A stretch of DNA of 64,000 bases from Pseudomonadota bacterium. Lineage in GTDB: Bacteria; Pseudomonadota; Alphaproteobacteria; Rhodospirillales; Magnetospirillaceae. Position 1 is the stretch's first letter. Each line of letters opens with the position of its first letter. The notes beneath the pieces were generated by a model, which saw only the letters and a program-made list of their open reading frames with translations, had not been told where the DNA came from and made no database searches. Positions 27,879 through 37,076 of this stretch are shown here, in pieces. The stretch is from NCBI GenBank assembly GCA_021793155.1, contig JAJYTF010000015.1, positions 55,674 through 119,673 on the forward strand, read 5' to 3'. Both the position numbers and the translations under genes were made by a program.

Positions 27879-29699
27879 ATGAACCGCTATCCTCGCTGGA
27901 AGTATGTCATCATCCTCGTCGCGCTGGTGCTGGGGCTCGTCTATTCCCTGCCCAACCTTTTCGGTGAGGTGCCGGCGGTGCAGATCTCGCCCGCCAATTC
28001 GGTGGCGCAGGTCAACCAGGCGCTGCTGCAGAAGGTCGAAGATACGCTGAAGCAGGATCAGCTGGCCTACCAGGGCATCGTTTCCGACGTCAACGGCGTC
28101 AAGGTGCGGCTGCCCGACACCGATACGCAGCTGAAGGCCAAGGATGCCTTGCAGCATGCTCTGGGCGACGAATACACCGTGGCGCTGAACCTGCTGTCCG
28201 CCTCGCCGCAGTGGCTGGCCAGCATCGGCGCGCTTCCGATGTACCTGGGGCTCGACCTGCGCGGCGGCGTACATTTCCTCATGCAGGTCGACATGAAGGC
28301 GGCGCTCAACAAGCAGCTCGACCGCCAGACCAGCGACGTGCGCAATGCCCTCCGTGAGGCCAAGGTGCCCCTGGCCGGCGTCAGCCGCGAAGGACAAAGC
28401 CTGGTAGTCAAGTTTCGTGATGCCGAGCTTCGCGCACAGGGTTCGGAAGTGCTGCGCAAGAACATGCGCGATATGACGGTGGCGCAGATAGACGACACTC
28501 GGCTGTCCTGCACTCTGACGCCCGAGGCGTTGACCAAATTCCAGCAAGCGGCACTGCAGCAGAACATCCTGACGCTTCGCAACCGGGTCAACGAACTGGG
28601 CGTTGCCGAACCGATCATCCAGCAGCAGGGCAGCGACCGCGTGGTCGTGCAGTTGCCCGGCGTGCAGGACACGGCCAAGGCCAAGGATATCCTGGGCCGC
28701 ACCGCCAGCCTCGAGATCCGCATGGTCGACGAGGAGCATATGGATGCCCAGAGCCTGCAGAATGCCGCCCGTGGACTGGTGCCTCCCGGCGACGACTTCT
28801 ACATCGGCGGGCGCAACGCTGAACCGCTGCTGGTCAAGAAGTTCGTCATCCTGACCGGCGAGAACATTTCCAACGCTTCGGCCGGCTTCGACGGCCGCAC
28901 CAACGAACCGGCGGTCCACATCAACCTCGACACCCGGGGCGCCCGGATCTTCTCGCAGGTGACGCGGGACAACGTCGGCAAGCGCATGGCCATCCTGCTC
29001 ATCGAAAAAGGCAAGGGCGAGGTGGTGACCGCGCCGGTAATCCGTCAGCAGATCGACGGCGGGCAGGTGCAGATCACCGGCCGGATGTCAGTCAAGGACG
29101 CCAATGACGTCGCCCTGTTGCTGCGCGCCGGCGCCTTGGCCGCACCCATGGAGATCATCGAGGAACGGACCATCGGCCCCAGCCTCGGTGCCGAGAACAT
29201 CGCCAAGGGCGTTCATTCGGTGCTGTGGGGCTTCATCGGCATTGCCGTCTTCATGTCGATCTACTACCGGGTCGTCGGTCTGTTTTCGACCGTTGCGCTG
29301 GCCTGCAATGTGCTGTTCTTGGTGGCCCTGCTGTCGCTGATGCAGGCGACGCTGACCTTGCCGGGCATCGCCGCCATTGCGCTGACAGTCGGCATGGCCA
29401 TCGACGCCAACGTGCTGATCAACGAGCGTATCCGCGAGGAACTGCGCGCCGGGCACACGCCTCACGCGGCGATCCACTCGGGTTATGAGCGGGCCTTCGC
29501 CACCATTCTCGATTCCAACGTCACCAACTTCATCGCCGGCGTCGCGCTGTTCGCCTATGGCACCGGCCCGGTGCGTGGTTTCGCGGTGGTGCTGTGCCTC
29601 GGCATTCTGACCTCGATGTTCAGCGCCATCCTGGTGTCGCGCGCCCTGGTCAATCTGACCTATGGCCGCCGGCGCAAGATCCTGCATCTGTCGATTTGA
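27879..29699 (+). CDS. secD: Protein translocase subunit SecD
   Basis: A 606-residue RND-family membrane protein that uses the proton gradient to complete Sec export. It has an N-terminal helix (about 8-27), a large periplasmic domain containing L-G-L-D-L-R-G-G (about 121-128) and five more helices in the C-terminal third, including the motif T-V-G-M-A-I-D-A-N-V-L-I-N-E-R-I-R-E-E with the conserved Asp. It partners with SecF 23 bp downstream and with YajC upstream. Confidence 0.97.
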   Translation: MNRYPRWKYVIILVALVLGLVYSLPNLFGEVPAVQISPANSVAQVNQALLQKVEDTLKQDQLAYQGIVSDVNGVKVRLPDTDTQLKAKDALQHALGDEYTVALNLLSASPQWLASIGALPMYLGLDLRGGVHFLMQVDMKAALNKQLDRQTSDVRNALREAKVPLAGVSREGQSLVVKFRDAELRAQGSEVLRKNMRDMTVAQIDDTRLSCTLTPEALTKFQQAALQQNILTLRNRVNELGVAEPIIQQQGSDRVVVQLPGVQDTAKAKDILGRTASLEIRMVDEEHMDAQSLQNAARGLVPPGDDFYIGGRNAEPLLVKKFVILTGENISNASAGFDGRTNEPAVHINLDTRGARIFSQVTRDNVGKRMAILLIEKGKGEVVTAPVIRQQIDGGQVQITGRMSVKDANDVALLLRAGALAAPMEIIEERTIGPSLGAENIAKGVHSVLWGFIGIAVFMSIYYRVVGLFSTVALACNVLFLVALLSLMQATLTLPGIAAIALTVGMAIDANVLINERIREELRAGHTPHAAIHSGYERAFATILDSNVTNFIAGVALFAYGTGPVRGFAVVLCLGILTSMFSAILVSRALVNLTYGRRRKILHLSI

Positions 29700-29722
29700 C
29701 CGGAAGGACGGAGTAAGCCCAG

Positions 29723-30658
29723 ATGGAATTCTTCCGCTTCAAGCGCGACATTCCGTTCATGACCTACGCCCGGTCGACCACCGTGGCGTCACTCATCACC
29801 TTCATCCTGGCGGTGTTCTTTCTGGCCACCAAAGGCCTGAACTTCGGCGTCGAATTCACCGGCGGCACGGTCATCGAGGTGCATTACAGCCAGGCCGCCG
29901 ATCCTGGTAAAGTGCAGGACCAGCTGGCAAAGGCCGGGTTTGCCGACAGTTCGGTGCAGAACTTCGGCACCGCGTCGGACGTCATCATCCGCATGCCGCT
30001 GAAGGAAGGCGTGTCGTCGGCCCAGCTGTCCGAACGGGTGCTGACGGCACTGCGAACCGACCGTCCTCAGGTGGAATTGCGCCGGGTCGAATTCATCGGC
30101 CCGCAGGTTGGCAAGGAACTGGTGACCGACGGCTCGATCGCCCTGGCACTGGTCTGTGCCGGCATCATGGCGTATTTGGCCTTTCGGTTTGAATGGCGGT
30201 TTGCCGTCGCGGCCATCATCGCCAATCTGCACGACGTGGTGATCATCCTTGGCTTCTTTGCCTTCTTCCAATGGGAGTTCAGCCTGACCGTGTTGGCCGC
30301 GGTGCTGTCGGTCCTGGGCTATTCGGTCAACGAGTCGGTGGTGGTGTTCGACCGGATCCGGGAAAACTTCCGCAAGTACAAGAAGGCCGGCGTTTCCGAG
30401 ATCATCAACAACGCCATCACTTCTACCATGTCGCGGACCATCATCACCCATGGGTGTACGGAAATGGTGGTGTTGTCCATGTTGTTGTTCGGTGGTGAGA
30501 CTCTTCACAATTTTGCCTTGGCGCTAACCATCGGCATCGTCTTCGGCATCTATTCGTCGGTTCTGGTGTCGAGTCCGATCGTCATGTGGCTGGGTGCCTC
30601 GCGGGCGCATTTCGTCAAAGTGGATGGCCAGCCGCAAACCGCAGACGCCAAACCCTGA
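29723..30658 (+). CDS. secF: Protein translocase subunit SecF
   Basis: A 311-residue partner of SecD with six membrane helices. The first periplasmic motif G-V-E-F-T-G-G-T (about 43-50) and the helix-4 region S-V-N-E-S-V-V-V-F-D-R-I-R-E-N are diagnostic. The start ATG 29723 is 23 bp after secD. The Mth938-type gene follows, a common alphaproteobacterial arrangement. Confidence 0.96.
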   Translation: MEFFRFKRDIPFMTYARSTTVASLITFILAVFFLATKGLNFGVEFTGGTVIEVHYSQAADPGKVQDQLAKAGFADSSVQNFGTASDVIIRMPLKEGVSSAQLSERVLTALRTDRPQVELRRVEFIGPQVGKELVTDGSIALALVCAGIMAYLAFRFEWRFAVAAIIANLHDVVIILGFFAFFQWEFSLTVLAAVLSVLGYSVNESVVVFDRIRENFRKYKKAGVSEIINNAITSTMSRTIITHGCTEMVVLSMLLFGGETLHNFALALTIGIVFGIYSSVLVSSPIVMWLGASRAHFVKVDGQPQTADAKP

Positions 30659-30708
30659 CAATCTCTTTTTGCTGGCGGCGGCGGGTAACCGCCGCCATAT
30701 AAGTCGCC

Positions 30709-31083
30709 ATGGATCTTTCCCAGCTCAATCCCGCCGGCCGCCAAGTCATCCAGAGTTATGGGGATGGCGGATTCCGCATCAACGGCGCCAGACATGAGGG
30801 CTCGGTGCTGGTGTTCCCCGATGCAACGGAGTCCTGGGCAATCGGCGCTGCCGGCGATCTGTCGATCGAAAGCTTGGTGCAGGTCGTGGCGGCAACGCCC
30901 AAGGTAGAGATTCTGGTGGTCGGCACCGGGGCGCGGATGTTCGCCGTTCCACCCGTGGTGCGACGACATTTTCGCTCAGTCGGTATCACCTTCGAGGTAA
31001 TGGATACCGGTGCCGCCTGTCGAACTTACAACGTATTGATGGGTGACGACCGTCGCGTCGCCGCGGCACTGATCGCCGTCTGA
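30709..31083 (+). CDS. Mth938/NDUFAF3-like domain protein
   Basis: A 124-residue protein of the DUF498/Mth938 fold, whose mitochondrial relative NDUFAF3 helps assemble respiratory complex I. The central V-E-I-L-V-V-G-T-G motif (about 66-74) and the final C-R-T-Y-N-V-L segment are characteristic. It lies 50 bp after secF; the gap carries a GGCGGC/GCCGCC hairpin. Its role in bacteria is not established. Confidence 0.85.
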   Translation: MDLSQLNPAGRQVIQSYGDGGFRINGARHEGSVLVFPDATESWAIGAAGDLSIESLVQVVAATPKVEILVVGTGARMFAVPPVVRRHFRSVGITFEVMDTGAACRTYNVLMGDDRRVAAALIAV

Positions 31084-31210
31084 AATCTGCACCTGGAGTG
31101 GCCGAGAATAAATCCAGTGGCGGCAGCGCCCCTGAGAGGCGTTCCTTCTCGGCCTCCGAGGCCCCCGATCCACCATCCCCATACGCGCGAGCGAAGCGAA
31201 AAAGAATCGC

Positions 31211-31243
31211 CGAGGGGTCTCGTCGGACCGACGAGACCCCTCG
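31211..31243. terminator. Long hairpin between convergent genes
   Basis: A 15-bp perfect stem (CGAGGGGTCTCGTCG pairing across a GAC loop) midway between the Mth938 gene and the convergent sodB. No clean T-run follows on either strand, so termination is inferred from placement. Its core (GGTCTCG/CGAGACC) recalls the inner palindrome of the family A repeats, and the flank GCGAGCGAAGCGAA resembles common repeat tails. Confidence 0.5.
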
Positions 31244-31268
31244 AATTTGCTCGGAAGGGCGAAGCGGC

Positions 31269-31877
31269 TTACTTACGCGCCGCCTTTTGCAGGTTCTGCG
31301 CGGCAAAGTCCCAGTTCGCAAGATTTTCCAGAACGGCGGAGACGAAATCCGGCCGGCGGTTCTGATAATCCAGGTAGTAGGCGTGTTCCCAGACGTCTAC
31401 CGTGAACAGCGCAGTCTGGCCGTGCACCATCGGGGTGTCCGCATTGGCCGTCTTGGTCACTTTCAGTGTGTCGCCGTCAAGGACAAGCCAAGCCCAACCG
31501 CTGCCGAACTGGGTCGTGGCGGCGGTCTTGAAGTCCTCGAAGAACTTGCCGAAGCTGCCGAAATCGGTCTCGATTTTCGACAGGAGCTGTCCGGTCGGCG
31601 TTCCGCCGCCCGCGTGCTTCAGGCAGTTCCAAAAGAAGCTGTGGTTCCATACCTGGGCGCCATTGTTGAAGATGCCGACCTTCGACGAGTCGCCGGCCAC
31701 TTCCTTGATGACGTTTTCCAGCGCCTTGCCGGCGTAGGGCGTGTCTTTCGTCAGATTGTTGTAATTGGTCACATACGCCGCATGGTGCTTGCCATGATGA
31801 AACGACAACGTGTTGGCCGACATATGCGGCTCAAGTGCCTTGGCGTCGAAAGGAAGGGGGGGGAGTTCAATGGCCAT
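31269..31877 (-). CDS. sodB: Iron superoxide dismutase
   Basis: A 202-residue Fe/Mn-family superoxide dismutase that disproportionates superoxide in the cytosol. Metal ligands are His27, His79, Asp161 and His165 (D-V-W-E-H). The outer-sphere Gln75 in F-N-N-G-A-Q-V-W-N-H is the feature of the iron-type enzyme. The minus-strand ATG at 31877 has AGAGG about 7 bases upstream. It is a single gene convergent with the sec block. Confidence 0.94.
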   Translation of the reverse strand: MAIELPPLPFDAKALEPHMSANTLSFHHGKHHAAYVTNYNNLTKDTPYAGKALENVIKEVAGDSSKVGIFNNGAQVWNHSFFWNCLKHAGGGTPTGQLLSKIETDFGSFGKFFEDFKTAATTQFGSGWAWLVLDGDTLKVTKTANADTPMVHGQTALFTVDVWEHAYYLDYQNRRPDFVSAVLENLANWDFAAQNLQKAARK

Positions 31878-31938
31878 CTGGTACCTCTAATGGGTTTGTA
31901 ATCGCTCTAAACGATGCCCCCAAGATAGGTGCCGGTCT

Positions 31939-31962
31939 GGGGTTTGTGAAGGGTCAAACCCC
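31939..31962. other. Hairpin in the 247-bp sodB/DUF2795 gap
   Basis: GGGGTTTG and CAAACCCC form an 8-bp stem with an 8-base loop, about 60 bp upstream of sodB on its strand and 160 bp before the divergent DUF2795 gene. No T-run follows. It could be a regulatory element for sodB; otherwise the gap 31878-32124 shows no gene. Confidence 0.35.
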
Positions 31963-32124
31963 CATTTCCCGCCCGCAGGTCATCATCGGGGCAGGACGGC
32001 AGATCAGTCGAGCCAAGGGATTATGGCAGAACGCGATGGGGGAAGGCGAGAACGAAGAAGGCATTTTGTCGTTCTAGTGTCGAGGATGATCGGGAGTGAC
32101 GGCCGAACTTGAACGGAGGAGAAC

Positions 32125-32331
32125 ATGGTGATCGGTGTCGGAGGTCATTCGCCATCCAATATCGCCCAGCATCTGAAGCATATTCACTTCCCCTGCAAGC
32201 GGGACGACCTCATTCGGCAAGCCGAGAAGAATCAGGCGGAGGGCGATGTCCTGGATGTGTTGCGCCAGATGCCTGATCAGCAATACCACACGATGGCCGA
32301 GGTGATGAAAGGCGTCGGTCAGGTCGAATAG
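32125..32331 (+). CDS. DUF2795 domain small protein
   Basis: A 68-residue protein of the DUF2795 type, recognised by the pattern H-I-H-F-P-C-K-R-D-D-L-I-R-Q-A and a later L-R-Q-M-P-D-Q-Q-Y. The family is widespread and uncharacterised. ATG 32125 follows GGAGGAG. It lies 4 bp upstream of the dehydrogenase small subunit gene, so it may be co-transcribed. Confidence 0.8.
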   Translation: MVIGVGGHSPSNIAQHLKHIHFPCKRDDLIRQAEKNQAEGDVLDVLRQMPDQQYHTMAEVMKGVGQVE

Positions 32332-32335
32332 GTCC

Positions 32336-33106
32336 ATGATGACCACGGAAATCGGGCGGCGCGACCTCCTGAAAGGGCTCGGCGTGGCTGCTGCTTCGGC
32401 GGTCATCCCGCACCCGGCGGATGCCGAAGCGCAGCCGTCCAAAGGTGGCGGAGCCGACTCTCCCGGCGGGGCGGGCGCCGCTGCGACGCCTGAGAACGGG
32501 AGCCATGCGCATAATGCCCCGGAAGACGAGGCTTTTGTCTATTTTACCGCACCCGAGGCGGCATTTGTCCGTGCCGCAGTCGACCGGCTGATTCCCGCCG
32601 ACCCGTCCGGCCCCGGTGCGGTTGAGGCTGGCGTCGTCCGCTATATCGATCGGCAGTTGGCGGGCGCCTTCGGGCGCGGTGACCGCATGTATCTGGCCGG
32701 GCCCTGGCCCGACACGTCCTTGCCTACTCAAGGCTACCAACTTCCGTTGACCCCGGCCGAGCTTTATCGGCTTTCCATCGCCGAAATCGACAAGGCCAGC
32801 CGCAAGGCTAATGCCGAGAAGCCCTTTGCCGAGTTGGATTTCCCGCAGCAGGAAGCGATGCTGCATGCGCTGGAGAGGGGCGAGTTCCAACTCGAGACCA
32901 TGCCGGGGACGCTGTTCTTTGAGCTATTGTTGGCCAATACCATCGAGGGATATTTCGCCGATCCAGCCTATGGCGGGAACCGCGACATGGGGGCGTGGCG
33001 GATGTTCGGGTTTCCCGGTGCCCGCGGCGACTATGCCGATCTCATCATTCCCTACCGCAACACCGCCTTCGACGAGGAACCGGTCAGCCTTTCCAGTCTC
33101 CAGTGA
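32336..33106 (+). CDS. Gluconate 2-dehydrogenase-type small (gamma) subunit
   Basis: A 256-residue protein of the gluconate 2-dehydrogenase subunit 3 family, which escorts and supports the flavoprotein subunit in the periplasm. It has a twin-arginine signal (G-R-R-D-L-L-K-G near residues 8-15, then an alanine-rich core) so the pair would be exported folded by Tat. The middle contains F-V-R-A-A-V-D-R-L-I-P-A-D-P-S-G-P-G-A, a family hallmark. It is 15 bp upstream of the flavoprotein gene. A cytochrome c subunit, normally third in such operons, is absent nearby. Confidence 0.88.
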   Translation: MMTTEIGRRDLLKGLGVAAASAVIPHPADAEAQPSKGGGADSPGGAGAAATPENGSHAHNAPEDEAFVYFTAPEAAFVRAAVDRLIPADPSGPGAVEAGVVRYIDRQLAGAFGRGDRMYLAGPWPDTSLPTQGYQLPLTPAELYRLSIAEIDKASRKANAEKPFAELDFPQQEAMLHALERGEFQLETMPGTLFFELLLANTIEGYFADPAYGGNRDMGAWRMFGFPGARGDYADLIIPYRNTAFDEEPVSLSSLQ

Positions 33107-33121
33107 AGTGGGATCCGCCCA

Positions 33122-34885
33122 ATGCCGACGAGATTGAAGCCGGTCGACGTGGTGCTGGTTGGCTTCGGTTGGGCCGGTGCCATCATGGCTCGCGAACTGG
33201 CTGAGACCGGCCTCAAGACGGTGGCGATCGAACGAGGCCCGGATCGAGACACCGAACCGGATTTTCAGCCGGGAACGATGCATGACGAGTTGCGCCATGG
33301 CGTTCATCGCGATCTGATGCAGGACTTGGCGCGGCAGACCGTGACCTTTCGCAATCGTCGGGACCAGGTGGCGTTACCGATGCGATGGCCCGGCTCGTTC
33401 CTTCCGGCGCGGGGCGTCGGCGGCGCGGGTGTGACCTGGGGGGGGCGGCACTGGCGGTTTCTGTCGGCGGATTTCGAACTTCGCAGCCATGTGGCCCGGC
33501 GATACGGCGAGAAATTCGTTCCGCCCGACATGAGCATCCAGGACTGGGGGCTCGACTACCGCGATCTGGAACCCTGGTACGACCGGTTCGAATATCTGTG
33601 CGGCACCTCGGGTCAGGCGGGAAACCTGGGTGCCCGACCGATCGCCGGAGGCAACCCGTTCGAGGCCGCGCGCAGGCGCCCCTACCCGACGCCGCCGCTG
33701 AAATCGTCCTGGGCGATGATTCTGTTCGAGGAGGCCTGCCGTAAGCTGGGCTTCCATCCGTTTCCGCAACCCGCCGCCAATCTCTCGCGCGCCTATACCA
33801 ACAGCGAGGGTGTCGCGATGGGCGCATGCATGTATTGCGGCTTCTGCGATGGATATGGTTGCGAGTCCAAGGCGAAGGCCAGTCCGCAGACGACCTTGCT
33901 GCCGGTGATCCGAAGCAACCAGAACTTCGAATTGCGCAGTAATTCCATGGTGATGCGGATCAATCTCGACAACACCGGCAAGCGGGCGAGTGGTGTGACC
34001 TATCTTGATGTCCGTGGGCGGGAGATGGAGCAGCCGGCCGATCTGGTGGTCCTATGCGCCTTTACCCTCGGCAATGTACATCTACTGCTGCTTTCAGGCG
34101 TCGGCCGGCCCTACGACCCCAATACCGGAACCGGCACGATCGGCCGGAACTACGCCTATCGCATCGACAGTGCGGCCACCCTGTTTTTTGAGGGCCAGAG
34201 GTTCAACCCGTTCATGGGGGCGGGCGGGCTTGGCATGTGCATCGACGATTTCAACAGCGACAATTTCGACCACGCCAAGTTGGGATTCGTCGGCGGCGGT
34301 TGCATCGCCTGCCGAAACATCGGCGACGGCCCGATCCAGTTTCACCCGGTTCCCGATGGTACGCCGCGGTGGGGCGTATCCTGGAAAAAGGCCGCAGCCA
34401 AATATTATAACTCCACCTGCGTCATTACCGTGAAACCCGGGACAATGGCCTATCGCGGCAACTACCTCGATCTCGATCCGACTTACCGCGACTTCTACGG
34501 CAGGCCGCTGTTGCGCATGACCTATGACTATCAGGAAAACGACCTCAAAATGTCCCGCTACCTGACCGACGTCGCGGTGGCGATCGGCAAGGCGATGAAG
34601 CCGCAAGCCATGACGGTGAAGCCGGCCACCTCGCCTTATTCCATCGTTCCCGATCAAGGTAACGGCAATGTCGGCGGCGTGGTGATGGGAAGCAACCGTG
34701 CGACCAGCGCGGTGAATTCCTTCCTGCAAAGCTGGGATGTGCCCAACCTGTTCGTCGTGGGAGCGTCGGCATTTCCGCAGAATACCGGCTACGAATCCAC
34801 CGCCACGGTGGCTGCGCTGGCCTTCTGGTGCGCCGATGCCATCAAGTCGCGCTACCTCAAAGCGCCAGGCCCGCTATTGCCCTGA
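33122..34885 (+). CDS. GMC oxidoreductase, gluconate 2-dehydrogenase-type flavoprotein subunit
   Basis: A 587-residue FAD enzyme oxidising an alcohol or sugar acid, probably in the periplasm with the small subunit upstream. The FAD motif G-F-G-W-A-G is at about residues 14-19, and the G-G-A-G-V-T-W-G-G segment near 102 is typical. A cysteine cluster, Cys236, Cys239, Cys242 and Cys247 in C-M-Y-C-G-F-C-D-G-Y-G-C, matches the iron-sulfur motif of this subgroup. The C-terminal F-P-Q-N-T-G-Y motif is present. The segment expected to read close to T-H-N-T-G-G reads N-G-N-V-G-G, so a usual His is missing (from memory of the family). The substrate is not decided by the sequence. Confidence 0.87.
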   Translation: MPTRLKPVDVVLVGFGWAGAIMARELAETGLKTVAIERGPDRDTEPDFQPGTMHDELRHGVHRDLMQDLARQTVTFRNRRDQVALPMRWPGSFLPARGVGGAGVTWGGRHWRFLSADFELRSHVARRYGEKFVPPDMSIQDWGLDYRDLEPWYDRFEYLCGTSGQAGNLGARPIAGGNPFEAARRRPYPTPPLKSSWAMILFEEACRKLGFHPFPQPAANLSRAYTNSEGVAMGACMYCGFCDGYGCESKAKASPQTTLLPVIRSNQNFELRSNSMVMRINLDNTGKRASGVTYLDVRGREMEQPADLVVLCAFTLGNVHLLLLSGVGRPYDPNTGTGTIGRNYAYRIDSAATLFFEGQRFNPFMGAGGLGMCIDDFNSDNFDHAKLGFVGGGCIACRNIGDGPIQFHPVPDGTPRWGVSWKKAAAKYYNSTCVITVKPGTMAYRGNYLDLDPTYRDFYGRPLLRMTYDYQENDLKMSRYLTDVAVAIGKAMKPQAMTVKPATSPYSIVPDQGNGNVGGVVMGSNRATSAVNSFLQSWDVPNLFVVGASAFPQNTGYESTATVAALAFWCADAIKSRYLKAPGPLLP

Positions 34886-36982
34886 CGCAAACTGATGATT
34901 CAGTTTGCGTTGGTGCATCAAATCCGGGGTGATGCTGCCATGGCCCCGCAGCCAGGCCTCGAACTCGCCCGCCGGCATGGGGCGCGCGAAGAAATAGCCT
35001 TGGGCCATGAGGCAGCCCCATTCGGCAAGGCACTCCGCTTGCCGCGCCGTTTCCACGCCTTCGGCGACGATGTTCAAATGCAGTGAATTGCCGAGCCCGA
35101 TGATGGTGCGGCAGATCTCGGCATCCTCCTCGTCGGCGTCGGCATCCAGGACAAAGGTGCGGTCGATCTTCAAGGTATCGATGGGTAGGCGCTTCAGATA
35201 GGCCAGGCTGGAATATCCGGTGCCGAAATCGTCGATGGCGACGGTGAAGCCGGTGGAGCGCAGTTTGCCGAGCACACGGATGGCCCGGTCGGGGTCGCTC
35301 ATCACCATGCTCTCGGTCAGCTCGATCTCGATATTGCCGGGCTCCAGCCCGTGCCGCTCGATGGCGGCCCGGATCATTTCCTCGAGGCCGCCCTCGTGGA
35401 ACTGCGCAGCCGAGACGTTGACCGCCATCTTCAACGGGGCGATGCCATGCCTGCCCAATTGTCCGAGGGTTCGGCAGGCTTCTTCCAGCACCCATTCTCC
35501 CAGCGGAATGATGAGGCCGGTGTCCTCCGCCAACGGGATGAAATCGGCGGGCGATATGAGCCCTCGCTCGGGATGGCGCCAGCGGACCAGGGCCTCGGCG
35601 CCGCAGGCAAGGTGGGACGCGAGGCAGATCTTTGGCTGGAAGAACAGTTCCAGCTGGCCTTTTTCGATAGCTTGCCTGAGGTCGGACTCGATCTGGAGTC
35701 GCTCTTCGGCGCGGCGGGTCATCGCCGCATTGAAAAAGCGGAAGGTGTTCTTGCCAGCCGCCTTGGCCGCATACATGGCAGCGTCGGCATTCTTCATCAG
35801 GCTGACGACGGTCATACCGTCGTCAGGAAAAAGAGCGATGCCGATCGACACGCTGACATGCACCATCACCCCACCCAGTTCGATCGGCCGGTCGATCGCC
35901 TGGATCAGCCGTTCGGTCACTTCCGCAACTTCCGCCTCATTTTCGGGGTCGGTCAGCACGACGACGAATTCGTCTCCGCCCAGGCGCGACAAGGTATCGG
36001 TGCCGCGGATGGCGGTGTGCAGCCGATTGGCTACCACCTGCAGCAGGTCGTCGCCACGGTCGTGGCCGAGCGTGTCGTTGACCACCTTGAAGTGGTCGAG
36101 ATCCAAGAACAGTACAGCCAAGCGTTGTCCATCCCGTTCCGCTACGGCGATGCCGTGTTCCAGGCGGTCGGCCAACAGCAGGCGGTTGGGTAGGCCGGTC
36201 AACGCGTCGTGGAAGGCAAGATGCTGAATTCGCTCATCCTTGCGGCGCAGTTCGGTAATGTCGTTGAAGATGGCGACAAACTGCGCCGTCGCGCCGTTCA
36301 GGCCGGGAATACGGGTGATGGTCTGATGCTGCAGGTAGACTTCGCCGCTCTTCCGGCGGTTCCAGATCTCGCCCTGCCATTGACCAGTTTGGAGCAAAGT
36401 CTGCCAAAGATGCCGGTAAAAGGCATCGTCATGGCGGTCGGATTTCAGCAGGCGGGGCGTATTGCCGATGGCTTCTTCGGCCCGGTAACCGGTGATTTCC
36501 GAAAATGCCGGGTTTACCGAAATAATCACACCCTGGCTGTCAGTGATGACAATTCCTTCTATGGTGTTGCGATACACGCTGGCGGCCAGCTGCAAAGCAG
36601 TTTCGTCGGCCTTGCGCGCCGTGATGTCGCGCCAGGCGCAATGGATGACCGTCCGTCCGTCGAGGGTCATCGGTGTCAGAGTGACCTCGGCAGGAAAGGT
36701 GGTGCCATCCGCTTTGCGATGGATCCATTCGAAGCGCTGGATCCCATCGCCCATCGCGGCTTCGAGGATTCGCTCGGCCTTCAGAAAGGAACGTTGGCCG
36801 TCGGGTTGGAATTCGGGTGACAGGTCCGACGGGTGCGAACTCAGGAGCCCGTCCTTACTGGAATAGCCCAGCAGTTTGACGGCTGCTTCATTGCAGTCGA
36901 CGAACCGGTTGTCCTCGATGATCCATGTGGGGTCGGGTGATTGGTCGAACAGTTGCCTGAAGCGTTCGTCGCAGCTCGTCAA
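34874..36982 (-). CDS. PAS-PAS-GGDEF-EAL c-di-GMP signalling protein
   Basis: A 702-residue cytosolic protein: two PAS domains (about 1-120 and 125-245), a GGDEF domain with intact G-G-D-E-F at 335-339, and an EAL phosphodiesterase domain with E-A-L at 463-465, the D-D-F-G-T-G-Y-S-S-L metal motif and E-G-V-E-T. Both catalytic halves look competent, so it may make or degrade c-di-GMP according to the PAS signal. The start is TTG 36982 with GAGG 5 bases upstream; no ATG fits. Its end overlaps the GMC gene by 12 bp in convergent fashion. Confidence 0.92.
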   Translation of the reverse strand: MTSCDERFRQLFDQSPDPTWIIEDNRFVDCNEAAVKLLGYSSKDGLLSSHPSDLSPEFQPDGQRSFLKAERILEAAMGDGIQRFEWIHRKADGTTFPAEVTLTPMTLDGRTVIHCAWRDITARKADETALQLAASVYRNTIEGIVITDSQGVIISVNPAFSEITGYRAEEAIGNTPRLLKSDRHDDAFYRHLWQTLLQTGQWQGEIWNRRKSGEVYLQHQTITRIPGLNGATAQFVAIFNDITELRRKDERIQHLAFHDALTGLPNRLLLADRLEHGIAVAERDGQRLAVLFLDLDHFKVVNDTLGHDRGDDLLQVVANRLHTAIRGTDTLSRLGGDEFVVVLTDPENEAEVAEVTERLIQAIDRPIELGGVMVHVSVSIGIALFPDDGMTVVSLMKNADAAMYAAKAAGKNTFRFFNAAMTRRAEERLQIESDLRQAIEKGQLELFFQPKICLASHLACGAEALVRWRHPERGLISPADFIPLAEDTGLIIPLGEWVLEEACRTLGQLGRHGIAPLKMAVNVSAAQFHEGGLEEMIRAAIERHGLEPGNIEIELTESMVMSDPDRAIRVLGKLRSTGFTVAIDDFGTGYSSLAYLKRLPIDTLKIDRTFVLDADADEEDAEICRTIIGLGNSLHLNIVAEGVETARQAECLAEWGCLMAQGYFFARPMPAGEFEAWLRGHGSITPDLMHQRKLNHQFASGQ

Positions 36983-37076
36983 GCCATCCTCGCGCCGCTA
37001 CCGGCCGAAAGTTTATATGTCCAAGATCATAGTCTGGGCCGGCTAAGCTGACAATGAACGCCGGAGGATGGAATGC

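Noticed and set aside
31098..31901. 267-codon plus-strand frame
   Set aside because: Antisense to sodB, whose metal ligands are complete.
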